This document shows, in pieces, positions 15,604 to 25,331 of a DNA stretch of 61,523 nucleotides. Location of the stretch: positions 1 to 61,523 of the forward strand of contig JAJRQO010000041.1 of NCBI GenBank assembly GCA_024280215.1, read 5' to 3'. A model generated the notes under the pieces. The model saw only the letters and a list, made by a program, of their open reading frames with translations, had not been told where the DNA came from and did not search any database. Origin of the DNA: Candidatus Zixiibacteriota bacterium (GTDB lineage Bacteria; Zixibacteria; MSB-5A5; GN15; FEB-12). How positions within the stretch are numbered: the stretch's first letter is position 1; each line of letters starts with the position of its first letter. The position numbers and the translations under genes were made by a program.

Positions 15604-16705
15604 TAAAAATATATCTTCAAAAATGTTTGATTGGGTCGACAGTCGATTTAAAATTTCTGCTTTAGTCGATTACATGGGTACAAAAGTTGTCCCGACTCAT
15701 TCGCATTCGATATTTTATTATTTCGGAGGTATTTCTCTCTTTTTGTTTATCATTCAGGTTGTATCAGGAATATTACTTCTTATGTACTATCGTCCAGGTG
15801 CTGACTCTGCTTATGAATCAGTTCAATTTATTGTTTCCACTGTTTCATTCGGTTGGTTGGTCCGAGCAGTTCATTCATGGTCTGCCAATTTAATGGTCTT
15901 TTTTGTCTTTTTGCATATGTTCACTGTTTATTTTACCCAAGCCTACCGTAAACCAAGAGAGCTGACATGGCTTTCAGGTATGGGACTATTTGCTCTTACA
16001 TTACTGTTTGGGTTCTCTGGCTATCTACTTCCGTGGAACGAATTAGCATTTTATGCAACTCGGGTTGGTACAGGTATGGCAGGTGCGGTTCCTGTTATTG
16101 GTAAAGATTTGTTAATTATTATGCGTGGTGGTACAGAAGTTACCGGTGCGACAATTGGTCGTTTTTTCGGACTTCATGTTGCTATTCTTCCTGGTCTGTT
16201 TACCCTCTTGTTGTCTGGTCATTTGATTATGGTGCAGAGACAAGGGATGAGTGAACCGATTGATTGGGCAAACAAATCTGATGCAGAAAAGAAATATATG
16301 AAGTTCTTCCCGAACTTTGTTCTTCGTGACTTATTAGTTTGGTTGATCGTTTTAAATATAATTGCGGTACTCGCAACATTCTTCCCTGATGGTATTGGTG
16401 TTATTCATTGGCCATTGGGTGAAAAGGCAGATTCATTTGCTCCACCTCCTGCAGTTATTCGACCAGAATGGTACTTTATGTTTGCCTTCCAAGCACTCAA
16501 GATGTTACCATCACACATCCTCTTTTTAGAGGGTGAGTTAGTTGGAATAATTGTATTCTCACTCGGTGGTCTTATTTGGGCAATCGTGCCATTTATTGAT
16601 AGAAAAGCAGCTATTGATCAAAAGTCTAAATTGTTTGTCGCATTTGGATATTTTGTCTTAGCATTTATAATTTTTATGACCCTTTACGGATACATGGTAG
16701 AATAG
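15596..16705 (+). CDS. Fused cytochrome b (b6 + subunit IV-like) of a bc complex
   Basis: 369 residues, with b6 and subunit IV-like portions in one chain. Haem ligands H93 and H107 (helix B) have 13 residues between them. H194 and H209 (helix D) have 14 between them, the spacing of cytochrome b6 rather than mitochondrial b (13). PEWY (290-293), the quinol-site signature, is present. The residue aligned with the cysteine that tethers haem ci in b6 (IFYC) is Tyr42 (IFYYFGG), and I see no other cysteine in the protein. Its neighbours are the Rieske protein and a nonahaem cytochrome, replacing cytochrome c1/f. Confidence 0.93.
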   Translation: MSDKNISSKMFDWVDSRFKISALVDYMGTKVVPTHSHSIFYYFGGISLFLFIIQVVSGILLLMYYRPGADSAYESVQFIVSTVSFGWLVRAVHSWSANLMVFFVFLHMFTVYFTQAYRKPRELTWLSGMGLFALTLLFGFSGYLLPWNELAFYATRVGTGMAGAVPVIGKDLLIIMRGGTEVTGATIGRFFGLHVAILPGLFTLLLSGHLIMVQRQGMSEPIDWANKSDAEKKYMKFFPNFVLRDLLVWLIVLNIIAVLATFFPDGIGVIHWPLGEKADSFAPPPAVIRPEWYFMFAFQALKMLPSHILFLEGELVGIIVFSLGGLIWAIVPFIDRKAAIDQKSKLFVAFGYFVLAFIIFMTLYGYMVE

Positions 16706-16708
16706 GAG

Positions 16709-17953
16709 ATGAGCATGTTTAAGAAAAGTTTCGTATATCTCATGATCTGTATGTTTTCTGCCGTAATGGTTTCTGCTGCTGAAAATAACTGTTTGACATG
16801 TCATGCAGATTTTGAAGAAGAAGATGGTCCTTCTCATTTAATTACAAAAGATATACATATCCAAAAAGGACTTGGATGTGTCGATTGTCATGGCGGTGAT
16901 GCATCGCTTGACGATATGGATGATGTCCGTGACTCGAAAGGGTACAAGGGCGTTCCATCTTATAAAGATGTTCCGAAGTTTTGTGCAAGTTGTCACTCTG
17001 ATGCGGCTTATATGCATGACCATAACCCGTCAATGCCAACCGATCAGCTTGAAAAATATAAAACATCAGTTCATGGTAAGCAGTTGTTGAAAAAAGGTGA
17101 CACGAATGTTGCAAATTGTATTTCATGTCATACGGTTCATCAAATAAATACTGCTAAACTTCCACACTCAAGTACCCATCCTCATAATATTCCCGAAACA
17201 TGTGGTAAATGCCATGCCAATACGGAGTTAATGAAAGGATATGGACTGGAAGCGACAGTACTTGAAGATTACAAAGCATCGGTACATGGTGCCGCGTTAT
17301 ATGAACGGGGCGATCTTTCTGCTCCTGTCTGTAATGATTGTCATGGAAACCATGGTGCTGCCCCTCCTGGAGTTAGCTCATTGGTTGCTGTCTGTGGTAC
17401 TTGCCATGCTATTGAATCGGAACTGTTTAACAACTCGCCGCACAAAGTTGCTTATGAAGAAAATGACTTCCCAATGTGTATGACTTGTCATTCTAACCAT
17501 AAGATTTTAAAACCTGAAGATAAATGGATTGGGACTGAAGAGCCTGCTCTTTGTGTCGAATGTCACTCAACTGATGATGGTACTACAGGTATCGAAACTG
17601 CTGCTGGCATTTCGAATGCTCTTAAATCTCTTGTCCAAGCACAAAGTGAAGCACAATTGGCACTTGATGAGGCGATTGAAAAAGGTATGGCAACAACCGA
17701 CGCTGAGTTTAAAATGAAAGAACTCAGACAATCATTGATCCAAACTCGTACAAAACTTCACTCATTCAACTTGGATTCTGTTCTTCCAAGAGCCGAACAG
17801 GGAATGAAAGAAGCTGACGAAGTGAAGAAAAATTCCGCAACTCTTATCGAAGAATTTTATTTTCGACGAAAAGGTCTCGGAGTGACTTCATTAATCTTCA
17901 CATTTTTAATAATTGGCTTGTACTTTTTGATTCGCAAAGTCGAAAAGAAATAA
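16709..17953 (+). CDS. Nonahaem c-type cytochrome, membrane-anchored, bc-complex partner
   Basis: 414 residues with a signal peptide (about 1-23) and a C-terminal membrane helix (about 390-408). Nine CxxCH sites are countable: CLTCH, CVDCH, CASCH, CISCH, CGKCH, CNDCH, CGTCH, CMTCH and CVECH. A His-rich pattern (H-x-L, VHGK, VHGA and similar) supplies distal ligands. After the last haem a helical, charged region of about 85 residues (SLVQAQSEAQLALDEAIEKG onward) resembles a coiled coil. It follows cytochrome b after 3 bases, taking the place of cytochrome c1 as the electron acceptor on the outer face. Confidence 0.93.
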   Translation: MSMFKKSFVYLMICMFSAVMVSAAENNCLTCHADFEEEDGPSHLITKDIHIQKGLGCVDCHGGDASLDDMDDVRDSKGYKGVPSYKDVPKFCASCHSDAAYMHDHNPSMPTDQLEKYKTSVHGKQLLKKGDTNVANCISCHTVHQINTAKLPHSSTHPHNIPETCGKCHANTELMKGYGLEATVLEDYKASVHGAALYERGDLSAPVCNDCHGNHGAAPPGVSSLVAVCGTCHAIESELFNNSPHKVAYEENDFPMCMTCHSNHKILKPEDKWIGTEEPALCVECHSTDDGTTGIETAAGISNALKSLVQAQSEAQLALDEAIEKGMATTDAEFKMKELRQSLIQTRTKLHSFNLDSVLPRAEQGMKEADEVKKNSATLIEEFYFRRKGLGVTSLIFTFLIIGLYFLIRKVEKK

Positions 17954-17965
17954 AAATAAAAATAG

Positions 17966-17998
17966 AGAGATATGGGACACTATTTGTCTCATATCTCT
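17966..17998 (+). terminator. Long hairpin after the bc operon
   Basis: AGAGATATG/CATATCTCT stem extended by GACA/TGTC across one G-T pair, 5-base loop. No long T-run follows, so it may be a weak terminator or a 3'-end stabiliser. Confidence 0.6.
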
Positions 17999-18217
17999 TG
18001 TTGTAATAGTTAGTTACATGTTTTGATTGTACAAAAACATAAAAAGTAGTAGATTGTAAATGTTTTATCGGGTAGATTTCGCCAAATTCTATTGGCAATT
18101 AACAAGTTCGGTAAAACTTTTTTTAATAAATGCTTGACAATTTTGAAAATTTTGATTTGTTGCTGTGGTGAAATTGTGAATTAAGTCACATGAACGGTTT
18201 GAGAAAAAGGTTGTTGT

Positions 18218-18574
18218 ATGGTCGCGGAATATCTTTCGGTTTTAGTCTTTATTTTTGCTGGTATAGGAATAGTGCTATTTACTTTCCTCTTATCGAAGCT
18301 AATCCGACCTCATAACCCATATCCTAAAAAAAATGCTAACTATGAATGTGCCGAAGAGCCTGTTGGTTCTTCATGGTTTAAATTCAATAACCGTTTTTAT
18401 ATCTTCGCACTTATCTTTGTTATTTTTGATGTTGAAGCAATTTTCTTATTCCCATGGGCAGTCGCCTTTGGTGAATTAGGTTTATACGCTCTAATCGAAA
18501 TGATAATTTTCATACTAATTCTATTTTTTGGTTTATTCTATGCCTGGCGTAAGGGAGCATTAAAATGGGTATAA
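18218..18574 (+). CDS. nuoA: NADH-quinone oxidoreductase subunit A
   Basis: 118 residues with three membrane helices and the typical 'YECAEEPVGSSWFKFNNRFY' loop (Cys in 'NYECAEEP'). It is the first gene of an 11-gene complex I operon and forms part of the membrane arm near the quinone site. The preceding 264 bases contain the bc-operon hairpin. It overlaps nuoB by 10 bases, indicating coupled translation. Confidence 0.95.
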   Translation: MVAEYLSVLVFIFAGIGIVLFTFLLSKLIRPHNPYPKKNANYECAEEPVGSSWFKFNNRFYIFALIFVIFDVEAIFLFPWAVAFGELGLYALIEMIIFILILFFGLFYAWRKGALKWV

Positions 18575-19077
18575 TTAAGAAACTTCCGGTCTATTCGGAA
18601 AAAATCCCGGGCGGGGGCATTGTCACAACTTCGGTTGAACAAGTGCTTAACTTTGCACAAGCGAAATCACTTTGGTATCTTCTTTTTGGTACTGCTTGTT
18701 GTGCGATTGAACTTATGTGTACTGGTGCATCACGATATGACTTCGACAGACTTGGTATGATTTTCAGAGCATCACCTCGCCAAGCCGATCTCATTATAGC
18801 CGCTGGTACAATCACCAAAAAAATGGCACCACGTCTTCGTACGCTCTACGATCAAATGGCGGAACCTCGCTATGTGATTGCAATGGGTGGATGTACAATC
18901 AAGGGTGGTCCTTTCTATTATGATTCTTATTCGGTTGAAAAAGGTATCGAGCATATTATCCCTGTTGATGTTTTCATTCCTGGGTGTCCTCCAAGACCTG
19001 AATCTCTTCTTGAAGGTTGTATCACTCTACAAAAACAGATTCAACAACGTAAACTGGGCGACTGGCAGGAAAAATGA
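18565..19077 (+). CDS. nuoB: NADH-quinone oxidoreductase subunit B
   Basis: 170 residues. Binds the terminal N2 [4Fe-4S] cluster through C45, C46 (the tandem CC of GTACCAIELM), C110 (GGC) and C141 (PGCPPRPE). Passes electrons to quinone. Overlaps nuoC by 4 bases (ATGA). Confidence 0.97.
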   Translation: MGIIKKLPVYSEKIPGGGIVTTSVEQVLNFAQAKSLWYLLFGTACCAIELMCTGASRYDFDRLGMIFRASPRQADLIIAAGTITKKMAPRLRTLYDQMAEPRYVIAMGGCTIKGGPFYYDSYSVEKGIEHIIPVDVFIPGCPPRPESLLEGCITLQKQIQQRKLGDWQEK

Positions 19078-19544
19078 ACAACGAAGAACTAAAAGCATAC
19101 ATCGAATCACATTACGGTTCTCAATTGACATATAATGAAGCCGGCAAATATGATTTATTATTTGAAGTCGACGCGTCCAATTTAGTTACTGTATGCGAAA
19201 AACTAAAAAATGATTCCGAGCTGTTGTTTGATTATTTCTGTAACCTTTCTGGTGCTGATACAACTGAACGGTTTGAAGCGATTTACAATCTTGCTTCCAC
19301 AAAGAAAAAAATTCGTTTAGATATCAAAGTTATACTCCCACATGAAAATCCAGTAGTTAATTCGGTTCAGACGATATGGCCGGCTGCTAACTGGTATGAA
19401 CGTGAAATGTGGGAACTATACGGTATACATATTAACAATCACGACAATTTGACAAGGTTCCTTCTCCATGATGAATGGGATGAAGGATTTCCGATGAGAA
19501 AGGACTGGGATGCACCCGATTTTATTCGCTTCCCTGACTTATAA
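19074..19544 (+). CDS. nuoC: NADH-quinone oxidoreductase subunit C
   Basis: 156 residues, the 30-kDa hydrophilic subunit; contains 'TIWPAANWYEREMWELYGI' and ends with 'FPMRKDWDAPDFIRFPDL', matching the conserved C-terminal 'HP-x-L-RRIL' region. Separate from nuoD, which starts 2 bases after the stop. Confidence 0.93.
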   Translation: MNNEELKAYIESHYGSQLTYNEAGKYDLLFEVDASNLVTVCEKLKNDSELLFDYFCNLSGADTTERFEAIYNLASTKKKIRLDIKVILPHENPVVNSVQTIWPAANWYEREMWELYGIHINNHDNLTRFLLHDEWDEGFPMRKDWDAPDFIRFPDL

Positions 19545-19546
19545 AG

Positions 19547-20650
19547 ATGAGCAACTTACGGACTGAAGAATTTGATATAAATATGGGACCTCATCACCCG
19601 TCAACTCACGGTGTTTGTCGTTTGTTGTTGACTATGGATGGTGAAAAAGTTGTTAAAGTTGTTCCATATATTGGTTATCTACATCGTGCCATTGAAAAAA
19701 TTTGTGAAAACAGAACCTATGCGATGTGTATTCCGATTCTTGATAGGTTTGAATATGTAACTGCCATGTCCTGTAACTATGTTTTCTCTCTCGCCGCAGA
19801 AAGACTCTCAGGTATTGAAGTTCCTGAACGGGCTGAGTATCTACGTGTCATCATGCTTGAGCTCAACAGAATTGCCTCGCATCTGATTTTCTTTGGTACA
19901 ACTGCAATGGACATTGGTGCTTTGACTCCATTCTTGTATGCTCTTCGTGAACGTGAATATATTATGGATTTATTCGAAATGACTTGCGGGCAACGTCTGA
20001 CCTATAACTATATCCGTGTTGGTGGTGTATCTAAAGATATTCCAAATGAATTTACACCAAAGTGTCGCGAAACTGTCGCGACGATTAGTGATAAAGTTGA
20101 AGAATATAAACGCCTCTTAAATGGTAACCCAATCTGGAAAATGCGTACTATCGGTGTTGGCAAACTCGATGCGGACTTAGCCTTAGCTTACGGTGTTTCT
20201 GGTCCAATCCTTCGTGCTTCCGGTGTTGATTATGATTTACGTCGTGATGATCCATACTCAATTTATGATCGGTTTGATTATAATATTCCGATTTATCAAA
20301 ATGGTGATGTCTACGACCGTTATATGATTCGTCTTGATGAAATTCAGGAATCATGTAAAATTGTCGCACAGGCACTTGACCAAATCGAGGATGGTCCAAT
20401 CCGTGCTAAAGTATCTCCAAACTTTAAACCAGCCGCAGGTGAAACATATACTCGTATTGAAAATTCTCGTGGTGAGATGGGTGTCTATTTGGTTTCCGAT
20501 GGAACCAAAAAACCATTCCGTGTCAAAGCTCGTGGTGGTTCATATCCTCATCTGCAACTGCTTCCTGAAATTGCTACTAACTGTATGATTGCTGATTTGG
20601 TTGCGATATTTGCATCATTTGATGTTATTCTTCCGGAGGTAGATAGATAA
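19547..20650 (+). CDS. nuoD: NADH-quinone oxidoreductase subunit D
   Basis: 367 residues, 49-kDa subunit. Starts with the MGPHHPSTHG loop that lines the quinone site (residues 13-22) and ends with the conserved 'DVILPEVDR'. Shares ancestry with group 4 [NiFe] hydrogenase large subunits, but the four Ni-ligand cysteines are absent, so it is a true complex I subunit. Next gene starts right after its stop. Confidence 0.95.
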   Translation: MSNLRTEEFDINMGPHHPSTHGVCRLLLTMDGEKVVKVVPYIGYLHRAIEKICENRTYAMCIPILDRFEYVTAMSCNYVFSLAAERLSGIEVPERAEYLRVIMLELNRIASHLIFFGTTAMDIGALTPFLYALREREYIMDLFEMTCGQRLTYNYIRVGGVSKDIPNEFTPKCRETVATISDKVEEYKRLLNGNPIWKMRTIGVGKLDADLALAYGVSGPILRASGVDYDLRRDDPYSIYDRFDYNIPIYQNGDVYDRYMIRLDEIQESCKIVAQALDQIEDGPIRAKVSPNFKPAAGETYTRIENSRGEMGVYLVSDGTKKPFRVKARGGSYPHLQLLPEIATNCMIADLVAIFASFDVILPEVDR

Positions 20651-21703
20651 ATGATTGCTGTTGGAATCACTGTTGCATTAAAAGAAATTTTAGCCTCTTT
20701 CGGCTTATCAGGCGGACTGCTCTCTGTTGTTACCTATGCGATATTAGCATCTGCAACTTTTGGTCTGCTTTCGGTCTTAGCACTTTTCTTAGTATGGTGG
20801 GAGCGTAAAATTGCTGGTCATATGCAACAACGTTTTGGTCCGATGCGTAACGGTTGGCATGGATGGTATCAAACACTTGTTGATGGCTTGAAACTTTTAC
20901 AAAAAGAAGATGTCCGTGTTGCGACTCGTGACAAGGTTGTCTTTTTCTGGGCTCCTGTTATGTGCTTCATCGCTGCCTTTGCGGCCTACATTGTTATTCC
21001 ATTTGGTGATGGTCTTATCGTTGCTGATTTAAATATCGGTATCTTATACATTATGGCAATTACAACTTTTACCGTCATATCTCTTCTTATGGCTGGCTGG
21101 GGTTCTAATAATAAATATGCACTTTTAGGTGGTATGCGTTCGGCGGCACAAGTTGTCTCGTACGAAGTACCAATGGTGGCATCTATTTTAGTTGTGGTCT
21201 TATACGCTGGTTCTCTATCGACAGTTGATATAGTCAATTCCCAAGCGGGTAATTTCTTAAACTGGAATATTTTTAGAGTTCCTTACGGACCTCTCGCATT
21301 TTTAACTTATCTTGTCGCAGCTATTGCTGAGGCAAACCGCACTCCATTTGACTTAGCTGAAGCCGAGCAAGAACTTGTCGCTGGCTTTAATATCGAATAC
21401 TCTGGAATGAAATTTGCGATGTTCTTCCTTGCTGAATTTATCAACTTGTTTACGGTATCGGCGATTGCCGTAATTCTCTTCTTTGGCGGATGGCACGGCT
21501 TTGAATTTATCCCATCGTTTGTATGGTTTTTCCTCAAAACATTTGCGGTTGTCTTCTTACTGATTATGATTCGATGGACATACCCTCGTATGCGTGTTGA
21601 TCAACTGATGGAATTTGCATGGAAATTCTTAGTACCTCTTACATTTCTTAATATCATTATAGCAGCTATATTTAAACACTTTGGCTGGTACTGGGAGTTA
21701 TAG
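20651..21703 (+). CDS. nuoH: NADH-quinone oxidoreductase subunit H
   Basis: 350 residues, at least eight membrane helices. Carries the family motifs 'ERKIAGHMQQRFGPMRNGWHG', 'AAIAEANRTPFDLAEAEQELVAGFNIEYSG' and 'IRWTYPRMRVDQLM'. Forms the junction between the peripheral and membrane arms and the quinone channel. Confidence 0.96.
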   Translation: MIAVGITVALKEILASFGLSGGLLSVVTYAILASATFGLLSVLALFLVWWERKIAGHMQQRFGPMRNGWHGWYQTLVDGLKLLQKEDVRVATRDKVVFFWAPVMCFIAAFAAYIVIPFGDGLIVADLNIGILYIMAITTFTVISLLMAGWGSNNKYALLGGMRSAAQVVSYEVPMVASILVVVLYAGSLSTVDIVNSQAGNFLNWNIFRVPYGPLAFLTYLVAAIAEANRTPFDLAEAEQELVAGFNIEYSGMKFAMFFLAEFINLFTVSAIAVILFFGGWHGFEFIPSFVWFFLKTFAVVFLLIMIRWTYPRMRVDQLMEFAWKFLVPLTFLNIIIAAIFKHFGWYWEL

Positions 21704-21706
21704 AAG

Positions 21707-22342
21707 ATGCTTGAATATATTAAAGGATTTTTTGAACTCGTCAAAGGTCTCGGTATTACTGGGAAACATTTGACTAAACATGCTGTTACGTTGCAGTACC
21801 CTGAAGAAAAAGATGTTATGCCTGAACGTTCTCGTGGTGTCGTGGTGCTTCTTTCTGACAAAGAGGATGGCTCGCTTAACTGTACTTCCTGTTTACTTTG
21901 TATGAAAGCCTGTCCGACTGCAGCCATTATAATTGATGCACCAAGAGGTGAAGATAAAAAGAAAGTACTCAAAAAATTTGAACTCGATTTTTCACTTTGT
22001 TGTTACTGTGGTCTCTGTGAAGAAGCATGTAACTTCTCCGCATTGAAACTTACTGGTAAATATGAATACTCAACTGGCAATAAAGATGATTTAATTTGGG
22101 ATGTCCACAAACTACAAGATGTTGGTCGTGATGTTGACTATGTAGATAAACGTAAGAAAAAAGTAAAAAAAGTTGCCCCAAAACCAACAGTGTCGGAAGC
22201 AACTGATGAAATAAAACCGACGCAGTCGGCTGATAAAATCGAAACAAAACCTGTTGAAATTAAAACGGATAAAATTAAAACGGATAAAATTGAAACTCCT
22301 CAGGATAAAGACGAAAAACCTAAAACCGAGGGAGAGGCATAA
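21707..22342 (+). CDS. nuoI: NADH-quinone oxidoreductase subunit I with extended C-terminus
   Basis: 211 residues. Two ferredoxin-type cluster motifs: C59, C62, C65, C69 (CTSCLLCMKAC) and C98, C101, C104, C108 (with C99 adjacent), i.e. the N6a/N6b clusters. After about residue 150 there is a tail of about 60 residues rich in Lys, Thr, Glu, Pro and Asp with an imperfect 'KTDKI' repeat. Such a tail is not typical of NuoI and may be a linker to another soluble partner. Confidence 0.95.
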   Translation: MLEYIKGFFELVKGLGITGKHLTKHAVTLQYPEEKDVMPERSRGVVVLLSDKEDGSLNCTSCLLCMKACPTAAIIIDAPRGEDKKKVLKKFELDFSLCCYCGLCEEACNFSALKLTGKYEYSTGNKDDLIWDVHKLQDVGRDVDYVDKRKKKVKKVAPKPTVSEATDEIKPTQSADKIETKPVEIKTDKIKTDKIETPQDKDEKPKTEGEA

Positions 22343-22344
22343 CA

Positions 22345-22914
22345 ATGGATATGTTCCAAATAGTTTTAGATGAACTATCTGCACGACCTGTCTTTTGGTT
22401 TTTATCAATCATCATGCTTGTCTCAGGCTTTATGGTTGTCACGCTTAAAAATATTTTTCATTCAGCAATCTATCTGATTCTCTGTCTTTTCTCAGTTGCT
22501 GGAATTTTCATCCTTTTAGAAGCAGAATTTTTAGCCGCTGCTCAAGTACTTATCTATGTAGGAGCGGTTGCGATACTGATGATATTTGCCATCATGCTCT
22601 CAACTAATGTCTCAGGTAAAAAAACTATGACTACTCAGAACGGTTTACCTGTTGCGATTATCTCGGCAGTCTTTGCCTTAGGTACAATCGCATTAGTTAT
22701 AATGACAAAACTTAATATCGTCATGAGAGGTTCAGATGGTTTTATCTCAAAAGGTTTATGGATTGGCGAAAAAGGACAACTTCCAACTGAAAATATTATG
22801 CTTATTGGTAAATATCTTATGACAGAATATATGCTTCCATTTGAAGTTATATCGGTCTTGTTGCTTGCCTCTATGATTGGTGCTATTGCTCTTGCCAGAA
22901 ATGAAAGGTCATAA
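22345..22914 (+). CDS. nuoJ: NADH-quinone oxidoreductase subunit J
   Basis: 189 residues, five membrane helices ('[21 protein letters not shown]', '[23 protein letters not shown]'). Membrane arm subunit adjacent to NuoK. Begins right after nuoI. Confidence 0.93.
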   Translation: MDMFQIVLDELSARPVFWFLSIIMLVSGFMVVTLKNIFHSAIYLILCLFSVAGIFILLEAEFLAAAQVLIYVGAVAILMIFAIMLSTNVSGKKTMTTQNGLPVAIISAVFALGTIALVIMTKLNIVMRGSDGFISKGLWIGEKGQLPTENIMLIGKYLMTEYMLPFEVISVLLLASMIGAIALARNERS

Positions 22915-22916
22915 CA

Positions 22917-23216
22917 ATGGTTCCTTATATAGCAGTTGCTGCGGTTTTATTTTCATTAGGTCTTTTTGGTGTTCTGACTCGACGAAACATTATTGGTATT
23001 CTGATGTCTTTAGAACTTATGTTTAATGCAGTCAATATTAACTTAGTCGCATTTAATAAATTTGTCTGGCCAGGCGAACTTACTGGTCAAATCTTCTCTC
23101 TCTTTATAATAGTTGTTGCCGCCGCTGAAGCAGTTGTTGGTTTGGCGATTGTCCTCCTGCTCTATCGTAACTGGCAGGATATTTCTAATGATAACATTAA
23201 TGTGATGAAGTGGTAG
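22917..23216 (+). CDS. nuoK: NADH-quinone oxidoreductase subunit K
   Basis: 99 residues, three membrane helices; the E in '[16 protein letters not shown]' and '[17 protein letters not shown]' are the conserved proton-pathway glutamates. Usual length for NuoK. Confidence 0.94.
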   Translation: MVPYIAVAAVLFSLGLFGVLTRRNIIGILMSLELMFNAVNINLVAFNKFVWPGELTGQIFSLFIIVVAAAEAVVGLAIVLLLYRNWQDISNDNINVMKW

Positions 23217-23225
23217 GATAGAATA

Positions 23226-25304
23226 ATGACTGAACATACATATCTTATAGTTTTACTTCCACTCTTCTCATTTTTAACAATTGTCTTTGCTCTCCGTTGG
23301 AAAGAAATGGTCTCGGCTGTTTTCTCTGTTGGTATGATTGCGACATCTTTATTGATGTCAATCATGGTGCTGATAGAAACACTTGGTCGACATGGTGATT
23401 ATTATACCGCAGCATTTTCGATTGTAGAACTTGGTACATTTAAATTACAACTTGGTATGGTTATTGATCCGCTAACGGCGATGATGCTTGTTGTCGTGAC
23501 TACTATTGGTACTTGTGTTGAGATCTATTCTATTGGCTATATGAAAGATGATCCTCGTTTTAGCAGGTTCTTTGCCTATCTTTCACTCTTCTTATTCTCA
23601 ATGCTTGGATTAGTGATTTCTGATAATTTCTTTATGACATTTATATTCTGGGAACTCGTTGGTCTGACTTCTTATCTGTTAATCGGATTCTGGTTTGAGA
23701 AAAAATCAGCCGCCGATGCCTGTAAAAAAGCATTCCTGACCACTCGAGTTGGTGATTTAGGTTTTATTGTCGGCTTAATGCTCATCTGGTTCTACTGTGG
23801 AACATTTAACTTTACCGATGTCTTTGCGGTGATTGGTGCTGGTACTGTACCTCCAATTATTGTTACGTTCCTTGCTATTGGAGTCTTCTGCGGTGCTGTT
23901 GGTAAATCAGCACAGTTCCCGCTTCACACATGGCTTCCTGATGCGATGGAAGGTCCAACTCCAGTATCATCGATTGTTCATTCTGCTACGATGGTAGCTG
24001 CTGGTGTTTACTTAGTAGCTCGGACGATGTCTGTCTTTGTTGCTTCTGCTGATGCATCGATGGTTGTTGCGGTGATTGGAATTTTTACTTCTCTTATGGC
24101 AGCAACGATTGCTTTGGTGCAAGTCGATATAAAAAGAGTTTTAGCTTACTCGACTATCTCACAACTTGGTTATATGATAATGGCACTTGGATTATATGGT
24201 GTTGATACGGCAAACGGTATTCACTCACCAGGTTTTTATGCGGCAACATTCCACCTTATGACACACGCCTTCTTTAAATCACTTCTCTTTATGGGAGCTG
24301 GTTCGGTGATTCATGCGGTGCATACTAATGACATCATGGAAATGGGTGGTCTTCTCAAAAAAATGAAAATTACAGGGCCTACTTTCTTAATAGGCTCTCT
24401 ATCAATAGCAGGTATTTTCCCACTGGCAGGATTCTGGTCTAAAGATGAAATCGTCGCTGCAACATTCGGTCATCCGATTTTTACTGTTCTAACTCTGTTG
24501 ATTGCATTCATGACTGCTTTCTATATGTGGCGTCTATGCTTCCTGACTTTCTTCGGGAAACCTCGTGTAGAACATCGTTATGAACATGCCCACGAATCTC
24601 CAAATACTATGTCATATCCACTTATCTTCTTAGCATTCATGGCAGCAGTTGTCGGACTTGTCGGAGTACCTTGGCTGCCACATGGATTTGCTTCTTTCTT
24701 ATATCATGGCGAAGCATATCACCCACATTGGGCGTGGATGAATTTAGGAATCTCTATTGTATTTGGTGGTGGCGGAATTCTTCTCGCTTACCTGATGTAT
24801 ATTAAAGGTGTTATCTCACCTGATGCGATGATGAACCGTTTTAAACCGATTTATAATTTCTTCTATAACAAATGGTATTTTGATGAACTTTATCAAGCGG
24901 CAATCATAAATCCTATAATGGCAATTGGTCGTTGGATGTGGACATTTGATGCTAAAGTTATTGACGGTGCTGTCAATGGTACCGCTGCTCTCACGATGTG
25001 GTGGGCGGATGTGAAGTTCTGGATTGATAAGTGGATTGTTGACGGAGCGGTCAATGGGGCTGGATTTATTGTCCGTTCGATGGGTGCTTTGCTCAAGTAT
25101 CTCCAAACTGGTCGGATGCAATTCTACATGATTTTTAGTACGGTATTTATAATTATAATGATATTGTTAAAATTTGAAATTGCTCATATTGATCTTGATT
25201 GGCCTGTTATGACAGCATTATTTATTGCCGCCATAGGGCTTCTTTCGGTAGCAGCAAAGTTTGTTCCTGATGAAGTAAGTCAGGAGTCTGAAAATGAAAA
25301 ATAG
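23226..25304 (+). CDS. nuoL: NADH-quinone oxidoreductase subunit L
   Basis: 692 residues, antiporter-like proton-pumping subunit at the far end of the membrane arm, with the characteristic 'FWELVGLTSYLLIGFW', 'KSAQFPLHTWLPDAMEGPTPVSSIVHSATMVAAG' and 'MTHAFFKSLLFMGAGSVIHA' motifs, and a C-terminal lateral helix extension ('FDAKVIDGAVNGTAALTMWWADVKFW'). Confidence 0.96.
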   Translation: MTEHTYLIVLLPLFSFLTIVFALRWKEMVSAVFSVGMIATSLLMSIMVLIETLGRHGDYYTAAFSIVELGTFKLQLGMVIDPLTAMMLVVVTTIGTCVEIYSIGYMKDDPRFSRFFAYLSLFLFSMLGLVISDNFFMTFIFWELVGLTSYLLIGFWFEKKSAADACKKAFLTTRVGDLGFIVGLMLIWFYCGTFNFTDVFAVIGAGTVPPIIVTFLAIGVFCGAVGKSAQFPLHTWLPDAMEGPTPVSSIVHSATMVAAGVYLVARTMSVFVASADASMVVAVIGIFTSLMAATIALVQVDIKRVLAYSTISQLGYMIMALGLYGVDTANGIHSPGFYAATFHLMTHAFFKSLLFMGAGSVIHAVHTNDIMEMGGLLKKMKITGPTFLIGSLSIAGIFPLAGFWSKDEIVAATFGHPIFTVLTLLIAFMTAFYMWRLCFLTFFGKPRVEHRYEHAHESPNTMSYPLIFLAFMAAVVGLVGVPWLPHGFASFLYHGEAYHPHWAWMNLGISIVFGGGGILLAYLMYIKGVISPDAMMNRFKPIYNFFYNKWYFDELYQAAIINPIMAIGRWMWTFDAKVIDGAVNGTAALTMWWADVKFWIDKWIVDGAVNGAGFIVRSMGALLKYLQTGRMQFYMIFSTVFIIIMILLKFEIAHIDLDWPVMTALFIAAIGLLSVAAKFVPDEVSQESENEK

Positions 25305-25331
25305 TAGTTTGATGTTGAAGGTAGGTATATA

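Noticed and set aside
18134-18139. TTGACA as the -35 box of the nuo operon
   Set aside because: No acceptable -10 box lies at 16-18 bases, so the nuo promoter is not assigned.
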